A DNA stretch of 64,000 nucleotides from Trema orientale. Its lineage: Eukaryota; Streptophyta; Magnoliopsida; Rosales; Cannabaceae. The stretch lies in assembly GCA_002914845.1 (NCBI GenBank), contig JXTC01000522.1, positions 99,283 to 163,282 on the forward strand. Reading direction: 5' to 3'. The position numbers and the translations under genes were made by a program. Positions 1 to 10,812 of the stretch are shown here, in pieces (position 1 is the first letter of the stretch; every line of letters starts with the position of its first letter). The notes below the pieces were generated by a model. That model worked only from the letters and a program-made list of their open reading frames with translations. It was not told where the DNA came from and searched no databases.

Positions 1-187
1 CTTCTTTTGATAGTACATTTTGTAAAGACACTTTTAACAAGAAATGCCATGCAGTTGCTTTGTTTAAAGGTTTTAGAAAGTTCAAATTTGCCCACCTTTT
101 CATAAAACTAAAGATATTGTTTAAGAAAGAGTAACACTTCCTAGTTTGGCCGTATATGACAATATGGTTAAGCTAGGGGGCGTTACA
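1..187 (-). mobile_element. edge of a gypsy-type LTR (fossil)
   Basis: Read on the minus strand, this piece starts with tgtaacgcc at 187 and continues collinearly with the first ~165 bases of the solo LTR at 43185, sharing cttagcttaaccatattgtc and gtgggcaaatttgaactttc. It is therefore the start of a related LTR in inverted orientation, abutting the copia fossil. The rest lies outside the window, so its far end and target duplication cannot be seen. Confidence 0.75.
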
Positions 188-1496
188 AAAGCAGTGCACC
201 CAAATATTCTAGGAGGTAAAGAAAATATGATTCGGCTATGTGGATAGATTTGAAGGAGTGTTTGGCTAGGTGTTTGGAATTTCAGAACCTGAGAAGGCAT
301 CCGATTTTTTAGGTAGGCTGCGGTAAGAATTGCTTCCCCCCAATATTATTTACGAACATTCATAGAGAACATAAGAGATCTTGCAACCTCAAGGAGATGT
401 CGATTTTTTCTTTCTGCAATTCTGTTCTGTTGGGGTGTATCAATACATGAGCTTTGTTGTGTTATCCCATTATCTTGAAAATAATTCCCAAGTATTGAGT
501 TGAAATACTCTTAATTATCTGATCTAAACACTTTAATTTTTGTTTGGAATTGTATTTGGATCAGAGTGCTGAATATTTGAAAAATAGTTTTTGCTTCTGA
601 CTTTTCTTTCATGAGGTATATCCAGGTTACCCTGGTGTGATCATTAACAAATGATATAAACCATCTACTCTCAGAAATATTATTGACTCTAGAAGGACCC
701 CAAATGTCACTATGAATCATGGTAAATGGCTGTGATGATATAGAATAATGCTATAGGGTACCAGTGGTGCCCAGCACCACAGTGATGTGTCAGTCTGTCA
801 CTGGCTAATCATAATTATAATTTAAGTGGGGTCTATGTGGGACCCAATTTATTAATAAATCATCCAGTGACAAACAGACATGTCACTGTGGTGCTGGGCA
901 CCACTGGTGCCCCATAGCATTGCTCGTTTATATCCCTAAATTGGGTAATTATTTCTTACATTTTGATAGTTGACACACCTCACACTATAAAAACTTGGGA
1001 TCAATATTGTGAAATAATGTTGGAAACTACTTCTTTAAATAAATAAAGTTTGGATATCCCAATCTGTAATGCCATAGCAAGATAGCACCTTTATTATTGT
1101 TCATAGTAGGAAAAGAAGAAAATAGCACACTACTAGCAGTTTGAGTTTGTCTTCTAGGATAAGAAGCTTTAAGGATATAGAGTCTAGCACTTTCTTTAGC
1201 ATTGCCAATCGTCCTCCCTGATTCCAAGTCCTGAAAAATGCAATGGGTGGAAGAATAATAACACACTTCAATTCTCTTGTAAGTTTGCTAATAGATAGTA
1301 AGTTATAGGTTAGATTTGGAACCAATAATACTGATTTGAGGACTAGATGTTTAGAGATAATTATAGTTCTCGTACCAACAATCTTTGATAAAGAGCCATC
1401 AGCAATTTTCAGCATAAAATTCTCATTGTAAGGGCTATAATCACAAAATAATGATGCATTACCCCTCATATAATCTGAAGCCCCTGAATCAATCAC
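188..1496 (-). pseudogene. copia I protease to integrase region (fossil)
   Basis: Minus-strand peptides show the aspartic protease signature (MIDSGASDYM), the pre-integrase motif (LLWHYRLGYPNFIYLKK) and the integrase catalytic core (MIHSDIWGPSR, FVNDHTRVTWIYLMKEKS). These occur in the Ty1/copia order. The 747-921 MITE lies within the integrase part. The region is broken and no function is expected. Confidence 0.88.
747..921. mobile_element. foldback MITE inside copia I
   Basis: A 175 bp palindromic element. The first 45 bases (747-791) are the reverse complement of the last 45 (877-921) with about four mismatches, and weaker pairing continues inward almost to the centre. The core of the arm is ccagtggtgcccagcaccac. 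There is no coding capacity, so it is a non-autonomous foldback DNA element. I could not find a convincing target duplication at the ends, so the superfamily is unknown. Its position shows it is younger than the copia host element. Confidence 0.85.
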
Positions 1497-1709
1497 CTAA
1501 GAACAAGTTTTCTCTAATTGAGTACCCAGAACAGTGTATGAAATACCTGATTGAGCAATTGAACCAGAGGCTAAATTTGGCCCTGTTGAATTTGAGTTTG
1601 CTGGATTTGATTGCTGACTGAACAATTTTTAAAGGAGTTCAAGCTATTCCTTGTTAAATTGGTTGGTTTCAGATGCAGATTGTGGCTTCTCTCCAACAGC
1701 CACATGTCC

Positions 1710-2600
1710 TCAACTCTCATGAGGCTTTAATTCTGGATGTAGTTTCCAGTACTTTTCCTTTGTATGCCCTTGTCTCTTACAGTAATCACACCATGGTCTT
1801 CCTGGTCTTCTAGCACAGTTGTCTAGTCCTGGATTGATGGTGCTTCGAGTGACCAGTGCAGAGGCTTCATTTGGATTAGTCATAGACGTATTGGGATTGC
1901 CCAACATCACTTTCTTCCTATAGTTCTCCCTCCTAACCACTAAAAATGCCTCTCGAATTGTGGGTAGAGGTTTGACACTGAGAAGTCTTCTCCTCACCTC
2001 ATCAAGGTGCTTATTCAGTCCAAACAAGAACTTAAAAATTCTTTCTTTTTCAATAATCTTTTTATATTTAATGTTATATTCAGTGCAACCAAATTTTGTA
2101 TCCTCAAACATATCGACTTGTTGCCAATATTGATTCAAAGTATTGAAATATTGAGTAACAGAAAGTTCTCTTTGTCTCAGGTCATTAAGCATACCTTTTA
2201 TTTCAAATAACAGAGAGGTATTTTCGTAGTCTAAATAGGCCTCCTTAGTTGCATCCCAGATTTCTTTTATAGTTCTATAGTACATGAAGTCCTCACCAAT
2301 CTCGTTAGTCACGGAGTTGATTAGCTATGAAATAACCATACTATTTTCAGCCTTCCAGACCTTGAATTTTGCATCCTCTGTAGATGGAGCAGTAGTAACA
2401 CTGGTTAGATAATCATCCGTAAATTTCCCACACATATACAACATCACAGATTGTGACCATTGAGAATAGTTATGGCCATTCAACTCGTGTCCAGTAGCAG
2501 CCCCTTTAGATCTACTTGTTCGATTTGAGATAGTTTCTGGGTTGGATGTCACCTCAGAAGCCGAGCCTTCCTTATCTGTAGCCATGCCATATTTTGTCAT
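1710..2600 (-). pseudogene. copia I gag region (fossil)
   Basis: Conceptual minus-strand peptides match the copia gag polyprotein: an N-terminal region with GHNYSQWSQSVMLYM, the UBN2-like middle (FKFLFGLNKHLDEVRRRLL) and a CCHC-like knuckle beginning WCDYCKRQGHTKEKYW. It lies just downstream of the primer site, in the order expected for a Ty1/copia element. It is part of the broken element and is not a host gene. Confidence 0.85.
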
Positions 2601-2735
2601 TTGAAGGTTTCAGACGTACTTTGTTTAGAATTAGAAAACAGAGCAAAACAGGGTACTAAAGTGACCTAAGAGAAGCAGGCAGAATAACAGGGAAAAAATT
2701 AGCGATGAAGGGTTGAGGAAAAGAACCTTAATTCA

Positions 2736-2984
2736 GCTCTAATACCATGAAGAATTTAGAGAGGAATACTCTATATTTTTTATTACACACCATCACATAA
2801 AATAAAGTACAACTTATATAGCAACTCTGGCAACAAGCTGCCAGAGAAGCAGAATCACTATAATAACTAAAAGATCCCTAAGAATTAGGGATACACACGT
2901 TATTTGACTTACCTAGGAGATATTGGAGATATATTATAATAAAAGCAGAAAAATACAAAAGAGATCCTAAACCAGTTTTCCACA
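2736..2984 (-). repeat. copia I 5' LTR and primer-binding site
   Basis: The minus strand reads tggtattagagc at 2747-2736, one base off the usual plant copia primer site complementary to initiator Met-tRNA. Directly upstream is an LTR-like stretch ending ...attcttca. The outer end is placed at about 2982-2984, where sequence shared with the empty site in block A' resumes; the last two bases are ambiguous because the flank is itself ccacatag. Confidence 0.75.
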
Positions 2985-3020
2985 TAGTGCAAATATAATT
3001 ACTCAATCGTAGTAACTTAC

Positions 3021-3151
3021 CAAGATCCAATCAAGCTCTAGAAACTTGTTATGAAGAGCGAGTAAAGGATCCATTTTGAAATTTGCAAGAGGAGTTTTCT
3101 TTAAATTCTACTTTCAACTTCTTTGACAATGATGCCTATTAGGTCATTATC
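3021..3151 (-). pseudogene. host exon remnant, copy A
   Basis: This is the counterpart of the open 132-nt exon at 19774-19905. It keeps an acceptor-like tract ending in ag before GATAAT and a good donor (ttg|gtaagt), and the two copies share DN-L-GIIVKEVE near the start and NKFLELDWIL at the end. Here the exon is 131 nt, one base shorter than its partner, so the frame changes midway and this copy cannot encode the same peptide. A downstream ATG would give MDPLLALHNKFLELDWIL before the donor. The family is not recognised. Confidence 0.5.
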
Positions 3152-4147
3152 CTATTAAGCTAAAACAATATTAAGAACCTACTGCAACAAAGTAGAATGA
3201 AATCCTTATATTTCTTTTCCTCCGTGCTAATTTGATAGACTCTGTTTTAGTCATGTTCAAATATTGCATTATCGAAGAATGAATTCTTTTTATTTATAAA
3301 CCTAAAACATGACCAATGTCAAAGAAATCAGGTTGTAATAAACAGACAAGAAAAATTATAATCCAGAATTTTCACAATAAGAGTCCTAGAGAATTGCAAT
3401 ACTACAATAAAATTTTGCTTAGTCAACTGTAAGACCACTTATCATTTATTCCTATTTTGAACGATTTCCTGCGAGGAGATCAGGGACAAAAGAGTATAAA
3501 ATCATACAATTATCATTTATAATTTATTCCTATTTTGAACAGCTTCCTGTGAGTAAATCGGGGACAAAAGAGTATAAGAAACTATAGAATTAATCGTGCA
3601 GATGGTGTCCAAGTTTTAGTATTTAAATTTCACTAACCAGAACATCATTTCCAATTCAACTTTTTGGTTCTAAAAACTATTTCATGCCAAGACATAATAA
3701 TGTGTAAGAAACTAATCGCTGGCAACAATCTTTTTAGTTCAACCGAGGAGGACAACCTTAAAAGATTCATAAATTCAATCAGAGTATAATTCATGTATTC
3801 ACCTTCACAGATACACTTCCAGAGATTCAAGTCCCTAGATTTTACTTGAGCTACCCTATCAAGTGCAATTAGATCTTCAAGGGTGGACAAAGGTGAAAAT
3901 AAAACAAATAAAAAACATAAAGGTCCAAAAGTGTTTAGGCTAACCTTGCTAGCAAGCAAAAAAGGTAGCTACTAAATTATAGGCTAGGATTTGAAGATAA
4001 AGAAATAAAACAAATCTATTCCTCTGGAACAAGGAAACAAAGTTTAGGGTTCAATACATAACAATGATTGAAAAATAGGGCTGAAGAATGAAAATGTCAT
4101 TAGTTGAGGGGCTGGATTGATATGATCTTCATCTTGGAAGCTACACA

Positions 4148-4205
4148 TCACTTCATTTTACCACTGAGCAAATTTAGGTTCTTCACTTCTCTTGCTTGTT
4201 GTGAT
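4148..4205 (-). pseudogene. candidate terminal exon, copy A
   Basis: A minus-strand tract ending gtgcatgcag (good acceptor) is followed by 58 nt that are open after one phase base, through 18 codons, to TGA. The conceptual end is QQAREVKNLNLLSGKMK. The block A' copy (20881-20938) has the same length, acceptor, phase and stop, with QQAGKVKGLNLFSGGMK. Matching length and stop across two diverged copies suggest a former coding end, but there is no full gene model and the protein is unknown. Confidence 0.35.
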
Positions 4206-4847
4206 CTGCATGCACAAATGTAAATATTATTATGTAAAACTCTCAAATTACTGTTGTGACTAGACATTACAAATTAGAAAACAAGAAAAGATCTCTGCAA
4301 AATGCTTCAATAACAAGAGCCCCTTTTTTGGGATTTATCATAAGGAACAAGGTATTTGTTGAATGCACCAAGTAAGGAATATAATCTTGACCCCTAGCAT
4401 CCTGATCATAGTTTGCATCTAATAAGGAACACACCAATTAGTTAGTGACATAATTTACGAAAACAATTAGAAGAAATTTATAGGCCTAAGGACTTAATGG
4501 TATTGAATGTGTATAAGCTCACTGAACTACTAATCAACTTAACTCCACTTATCAAAAAAAAAGAATCAATCTTAGATTTATCGATGTGAACTTTCCCAAG
4601 GGTGATTCAAGGATTTAGATAGTAGAAAATAAATTGCACATACATGCCTTTACAAAATAATAGTTGGTGACGAGAATTCAATGGTTTGCTTGATATAAAA
4701 TAAGAAATCGACACAATTAACACATCATCATTATTTTTGTCATATAGACTGTCACATTACCCTGTCGAAGTAGTCAGTATATTCAAAAAACGACACAAAA
4801 CACTAATTCAGTTTAAAACAGTCCTTACATGGTATTTGTGTGGTCTT

Positions 4848-6580
4848 TTTTTGAGAAGAAACTAAACTTGTATTAATGAAGATATACTACAAATGAAGTG
4901 GACATGAAATCCATTTGAGAAACAGGCAAAAACAGAGACTACAATAGTGGATTCGACTCCTTCACTAAGTCAGAAAAAATATAGCTCTTGAATTCCTTTA
5001 CATCATGTAGCCAAATAGCTACCTAGAATTTGACCCTTTCCCACACTACCTCCATCCCTTCTTCCACTCCTTCGAAAATCCTACGATTTTTTTCAAGCCA
5101 TAAAGCCTAAAGACCAGCTAGCACGGCTAGTTTCCATAAGAGTCTTCCTCTTTGGTTGCCAAAAAAAGACCTTGCCCAACCTCTAACATATCCTGACTAA
5201 ATCTAGGAATCACCAATCTCCTTCCAAGATCTTTCAAGATATAATACCATAGTGTAATCAAGAAATCATAATGAAGTAACAAATGATCCTGAGATTCGCT
5301 ATCCTTTTTGCAAAGAACACACCAACCCAAAGATAGAGATAGATATGATTTTCGCTTTTGTAACACTTCATGAGTGTTTAACTTTTCCAGGGCAATTAAT
5401 CAAGCAAACACCTTAACTTTAGAGGGTACTGGAGGTTTCCATAAAAATGTAACCAGGATAAAGTCTGTAGCATTGATCTCCTTAGATAAGAAAGAGAACG
5501 CGGATTTGCATGAGAAGCAGCCTGACGAATGGTTAAACCATATCCTCCTATCCTCGGTCTCCGAACAGATTATAATTGGATCCAACCTGGTAAGAAGATC
5601 CAGTAGGTGAGGGATTTCTCTATCTGTCAAACTTCTCAGTAGATGAAAATTCCAGCTAGTAGAGTGAATTGAGTTAGGATCTGAATCCTCACAAACTCTG
5701 AAACTACTCTGTCTTTAAAGAGGAATGTCTATACAAACTTGGGAAAGCTGACGCTGGATTATTATCCCCCACCTAATTGTCCTTCCAAAACCTGATCCTA
5801 GAGCTATTTCCAACTTTAAATCTTACAAACTGAGAGAATTCTCCATAAAGAGCAGAGATAGCTTTCCAAGGGCTTCTGCGAGTCACCCTATCCATCAAAG
5901 CGGTATCCCAAAGGTTTGAATTAAGCCCTATTTACTTTTGATGACTTTCTGCCATAAGGAGTTTGTTTCTTTCGGGACCCTCCACATCCACTTCATTAAG
6001 AATGCTTTGTTTCTGAATGAAATTTTCCCGATACCTAGCCCTCCTTGCTCCTTAGGTCAGCAAACTGCTTCCCAAACCACCAAATTTTCCCCACCCAAAT
6101 GGTAACTACCTTCCTAGAAAAAATCTCGCATTAACTTCTCTATGATATTTATGACACTTGTAGGGGCTTTAAAGATAGACAAGTAATAAATTGGTATAGA
6201 GAACAACACCGATTGAATAAGGGTTAGCCTGTCTCCCCTAGAAAGGAAAGTTTTCTTCCATCCGTCTAATCTTTTTGCAATTTTGGTGACCACTGGTTCC
6301 CAAAAGTCAAACTTCCAAGGGTTTCCACCTAACGACATACCCAAATATTTGATAGGCCAATTTCTCATTTTGCATCCCGTTGTAGAAGCTAGTGAATGAA
6401 TAAACTCTTCCTCAACATTAATACCCAGCAGTTTGATTTTTGCCATATTAATTCGCAAGCCAGAAACTATGCAAAAAACATCCATCAACTTAAGTAGGTT
6501 CGAAAACTTTTCTCAATCGGCGTCTAGGAAGAAGAGGGTGTCATCTGCAAATTGTAAATGTGAAACTTGCACCTTCTTTT
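4848..6580 (-). mobile_element. 5'-truncated LINE (L1-type), copy I
   Basis: On the minus strand this runs from within reverse transcriptase (LQFADDTLFF near 6551, the FADD catalytic box) through the RT thumb region (residues WPIKYLGMSLGG at 6114-6488) and the zf-RVT tail (LSLGWCVLCKKD at 5127-5366) to a 3' UTR ending at a T-run at 4848, the complement of its poly(A). Several in-frame stops and shifts split it into pieces, so it is dead. The 5' end stops just upstream of FADD, where the TG-rich array begins. The 3' end sits exactly at the end of block A. Confidence 0.9.
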
Positions 6581-7462
6581 GTGTTAGAAAGTGACCAAGC
6601 ATTTTGTATGTGAGAGATATACTAGTGTTATTGGGTGTGTGTAATTATTCTGTTCGTGCGTAAATGTTACTAAGTGAGTTTTTGTAAGTGGAACGATGTG
6701 GGTGTATGAATGCATTTTTGTTTGAGCAAGTTTGTGCTTAATAGAGTGACTAAGGGCGCATGTGTGTTGTGCATATGAATAAATATTATGAAGTGAGTAA
6801 GGTGTTTATGTGAGTAATGTTTGTTTGTGTTGGGTGAGTGTGATGTTTGTTTGTGTCGTGTAATTGATTGATTATTGTATTTGAGTGAATGGATATTATG
6901 CATTTGTAAGAGATTGATGTGTCTGTACATGTTTATTGTTTGTGTGTGAGAGAGAATGAGTGTGAGATTGTGTAGTGTAAGTGTGTATGTGAGTGAATGA
7001 GTGTGTGTGGGTGATGGGTGTTTGTATTTGTTGTGAGAGAGAGAGTATTATTTGTGTGTATGTGTAAGTGTTAGAGAGCGTTATTCACATGTTTGTGTGT
7101 GTGAGCAAGTGCTGGTGTGAGTGTGTCTGTGTAAGTGAATAATTTAGTGAGTGAATGCGTTAGTGTGTCATTTGTGAGAGTAAGTGATGCGTGTCTGGGT
7201 AAATGAGTGCGTTTATTGTTTGTGTTCTCATGAGTAATTCATGAGTGTCTAGGTGTGAGTGTATGTGAATGAGTATTGTAAATGTACCAGTGTCTACAAG
7301 TGTTAGTGTGTGTAAGTAAATGTGTTAGTGAGTTAGTGACTTTTATGTATAGGCGTGAGCCAGTATCAAGAAAGTGCTCTGTAAACATAATTGTATTTGC
7401 ATCTGCTATTTATGGAGTGAATGTGTGTGCATGAGCATAGCTTAAAGAAGGTAAGTCCCGAT
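6581..7462. repeat. TG-rich diverged minisatellite, array 1
   Basis: Low-complexity sequence of short tgtg, tgag and tgaatg words. It is collinear with array 2 at 40260-42110 in two blocks but in swapped order: 6581-6925 matches 41763-42090 (agagatatactagtg, gggtgtatgaatgcat), then 6941-7462 matches 40290-40880 (ending gaaggtaag). It therefore spans a tail-to-head junction of the longer unit. Open frames here are repeat artefacts. Confidence 0.8.
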
Positions 7463-8716
7463 CACCTAGTGTCTTGGGCTAAGGTTTATCTATCTAAGAA
7501 GAAAGGAGGGTTGGGAATTGGGAAGTTGCTTATTAGAAACAAAGCCCTTATTCTGAAATGGTTGTGGAGATTCCCTCAAGAGAAGGATGCTTTATGGCAT
7601 AAGGTGATAAAAAGCAAATATGGGCTCGCTTCAAACAGTTGGGATTCCATGATAGCAAGTAGAACTACTTATCGAAGCCCGTGGAAATTTATCTCGAAAC
7701 AATACGATATTTTTTATAAGATGGTGGCATTCAATGTTGGCAATGGAGACAATATTAGATTTTGGGAGGACGCTTGGAGGGGAGAGGACACCTTTATTAA
7801 TCACTTTCCAACTGTATAAAGGTTGTCTTCTCTACACAATGGAAAAATTTCAGATTTCAGAGTTGGACAAGAAGCTGAGTCCCTTTTAACTAGTGGATGG
7901 AACTTTCTTTTCATTAGGGGTATAAGCGAAAGAGAGTTGGATGACATGGTGGAATTACTGGAGTGTGTGACTAACGTGAATCTCAGTGTACCATTAGAAG
8001 ATAAGAGGGAATGGTTGCCAGATAAGAACGGTGATTTTTCCTGTAAATCTTGCTTCTACAAGTTGCAAGAAGTGGAAGGTCTTGATTTTGTGCCTTACCA
8101 TCTGGTGTAGAAGACCCTTTCTCCAACGAAAATCAAGGTCTTTGTATGGTTGGTAGCATTGGGGAAACTAAATACTCAAGAGTTGCTTCAGAGGAGAAGA
8201 CCTTACCTAGCTCTTTCCCCGAACTGGTGCGCAATGTGCAGGAGAGAAGGAGAAGACCTGGATCATTTGTTTCTTCATTGCAGCTTCACTTTGAATCTGT
8301 GGTGGAGGTTACTTTATGAGACAAATTTATGTTGGGTCATCCCAAAAACTATTTTTGACTTCTTTTCTGATCAAATGGGCGATGTGGGGAGCAGACCCAG
8401 AAGAGTTCTTTGGAATGCCTATACCTTGGCAACTCTCTGGGCAGTTTGGAATGAAAGAAATCAGAGAATTTTTAAAGACCAAGCTTCCTTGGAGGAAGAG
8501 ACTTGGGATAGGATAAAATTTTGGGTGGCCATCTGGCTCAGATGTACTTCTCACTTCAAAAGTTATACTTTTTCTGATCTGTTAAGGGTTTGAGAATTTT
8601 TAAGTTAGAAGGTCTTTAGTTTGGGTCTCTTTTTCCTTTTTTCTTTTTTTTGTTGGCTTTTTTCTCTTCTTATCTTCTCCTTGATCAATAAAGTTTTTGT
8701 TTCTTATAAAAAAAAG
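7463..8716 (+). mobile_element. 5'-truncated LINE (L1-type), plus strand
   Basis: Encodes only the C-terminal part of a plant LINE ORF2. The first segment (to 7819) has VSWAKVYLSKKKGGLGIG, the region just after RT, and the last (8150-8593) has the zf-RVT motif WCAMCRREGEDLDHLFLHC followed by a natural-looking end (FSDLLRV, stop). One stop after 7819 and another after 8110 split the frame. A 3' UTR with aataaag near 8685 leads to an A-run at about 8709-8716, directly followed by block B sequence. The 5' end abuts the TG array. It overlaps in content with LINE copy I on the other strand, so the pair is two separate insertions and not one inverted element. Confidence 0.9.
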
Positions 8717-9709
8717 GTTTAACAATTAGTAATTTAAACACTATATATATACATTACTGAATTTAAAATATGTAAATAAAGAAATAAATAATAGCACTAG
8801 CACATGGTAAGAGCAATAACCTTAATGTTGATCACTAACAAGGAGTCTCCACAGGTAGCTCAAACGTCATTAGTATAATCAATGCACAAGAGGTCACTAA
8901 TCTATCACGCAAGCAGTAATAGATCAGTAACAAAATTATGCGGACAAACAGTTAAATTAAAATTCAAATGGAAACTTTGACATCAGCAGTCATCTCTTAA
9001 TTAGAGCACATAATAATAATTCATTTGGCACAAATGTAAAAAGTTATAAATTCTTGTTTTTTTAAGGGTTAAAATGTATGAAAACTATCTTATAGCCTAT
9101 AGAAACTCATCTAAATCTTTGAACCAGACAACTATAAATTTTCTTCTTTCTCACCTTTAGGTATTCAACTATTCAATTCCAGAATTCTGATATTATTAAT
9201 TGATAGGTTGTGAATTTTTCAGTCTCCTAGAGACAAATAAAGAAACCAAGCTAAAAGAATAACAACATTGCTGTAAAAAAATAAATATTATATAGTTTTA
9301 TGTATACTATTTATCCTTTTTCTATAAGAAACTAGAAATCTTTGTTAAAGAGTAAGAACAAAGGACTAGGCTCAGGACTAAAATTCCTCTAATTAGATAC
9401 AAGAAAATAAAATAACTATTTATTCATTTATCTCAACACCCATAAGTTAAGCAAATAATTTATCTCAAATATCACCAACCAAATTAACAGATATAACATA
9501 AGGCTTAATTATAAAACTAAATATATAATTACATTTATCCAAACTAGTAATACGGTAAATAATACATAAAACTTCTATAATAAATGTTACATTTCCTATA
9601 TAAACAATAGAATATCAAAAGTTCAAAAAATAATGAAACATCTCACAAAAGATGAGGACAAGTGGTATTATAAATACAACATAAGGAACCATATGGTGAT
9701 GAGTACAAT

Positions 9710-10440
9710 TACTTATCTAATTTCATTTAAACTATCAAATATATATTTAAACCAAATAATATAATAATAATAAATATAAGAATCAAGAGTTGATAAGATT
9801 GCCCTCAATGTGACTTCTAAACAAAACACGCCTAATTTAAAACAAAAGATGGCATACCAGATGATTCTTAAAAAAAATGAAAAAAAATAATAACATTAGT
9901 AAATAAATAAAATGTCAAGCCAAAATTGACCTCTCACTTATCAACTCACTCACCTTCTTCCTCCAACTCAAAACTCTTCCCCTCGTTCTTTATCTCCCCA
10001 TCCCTCTAACTCACACTCTGTTACTCTTGCTATCTATTCCTCTATTAACTTTGTTATCACACTCCCTTATCTATTTTTAAATCAGACTATCAAATAGATA
10101 TTTAAATCAAATAATATAAATATTGATAAATACAAGAATCAATAGTTGATAAAGACTGCTCTCAATCTGACTTCTAAACAAAATATGCCTGACTTAAAAC
10201 AGAAGGTATACCAACTGACTCTTGAAAAAAGACTTTTAAAAAAAAAAAATAATAACGTTAGTAAATAAATAAAAGCTCGAATCAAGTCAAGTCAAAATTG
10301 ACCGCTCACTTATCAACTTACAAACCTTCTTCCTCCAACTCAAATTCTTATCACACACACTTACTCTTCCCCTCGTTGTCTATCTCTCCTTCCCTTTGAC
10401 TCACACTCCCTTACTCTTGCTATCTATTCCTCTATAACTT
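9710..10440. repeat. ~370 bp tandem units, two copies
   Basis: Two successive units share the order aaactatcaaat(a), then aatcaa-agttgataa, a ctcaat(g/c)tgacttctaaac box, a taaataaataaaa box, and a pyrimidine-rich end with ttcttcctccaactcaaa and gttactcttgctatctattc. Diverged relatives occur at 51590-52140, 58260-58580 and 59040-59770. No coding potential. Confidence 0.75.
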
Positions 10441-10776
10441 TCTTATCACAGTCATTCTGATTTTCTCTAACCCTTAGTCACTCTAATTTTCTCTAATCGT
10501 TCCTCACTCTTTTTTTCACTCACTCACTTTATCTCCCTGCTCACCTACAAGTTGATTATCAACACACTAACATATTCCTCCTCTAATTTTCACTCACTCT
10601 CTCACTCATTTCATCTCTTTGCTCACCTATAAGTCAGTCATCGACACATTAACACACACACACACACACATACTCTCTCTCTCTCTCTCTCTCTCTCTCA
10701 TTCCTTACCCATCTCACCCTTTTCATTCCTTCACTCCCTCTTCACCCTCTCATTTTTACTCCCCTTTAACCCCTAG

Positions 10777-10812
<36 letters not shown>

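Larger units (their letters stand above)
188..2984 (-). mobile_element. Ty1/copia retrotransposon fossil I
   Basis: A minus-strand copia element. Read right to left it has: an LTR (2748 to about 2984), a Met-tRNA primer site, gag, protease, the pre-integrase zinc region and part of integrase. It meets other LTR sequence near 188, and reverse transcriptase and RNase H are not seen here. A foldback MITE has inserted inside it. It is broken, with several breaks, and is a fossil. The right flank (tagtgcaaatat) matches the unoccupied paralogous site at 19738 in block A', so the insertion came after, or affected only one copy of, the A/A' duplication. Age cannot be dated because only one LTR is present. 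Confidence 0.9.
2985..4847. repeat. duplicated block A (copy of 19738-21618)
   Basis: This block matches 19738-21618 in direct orientation over its whole length, with an offset drifting only from 16753 to 16771, and looks roughly 90% identical by eye. Both copies end at the same ...ggtatttgtgtggtctt. Small splice-bounded minus-strand exon candidates occur at the same places in both. The rest looks like intron or spacer, rich in A and T. In this copy the left edge meets copia I and the right edge meets a LINE tail. Confidence 0.9.

Noticed and set aside
3645-3959. 104-codon minus-strand ORF in block A as an intact gene
   Set aside because: Part of it (LEDLIALDRVAQVKS) is exon-like, but the block A' copy has stops and many amino-acid changes; at best an exon relic.
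5374-5610. Plus-strand ORF within LINE I
   Set aside because: Shadow of the minus-strand LINE coding region.
4848-8716. Single LINE inverted by twin priming
   Set aside because: Both arms carry the same C-terminal zf-RVT region and their own poly(A), so they are two separate copies.
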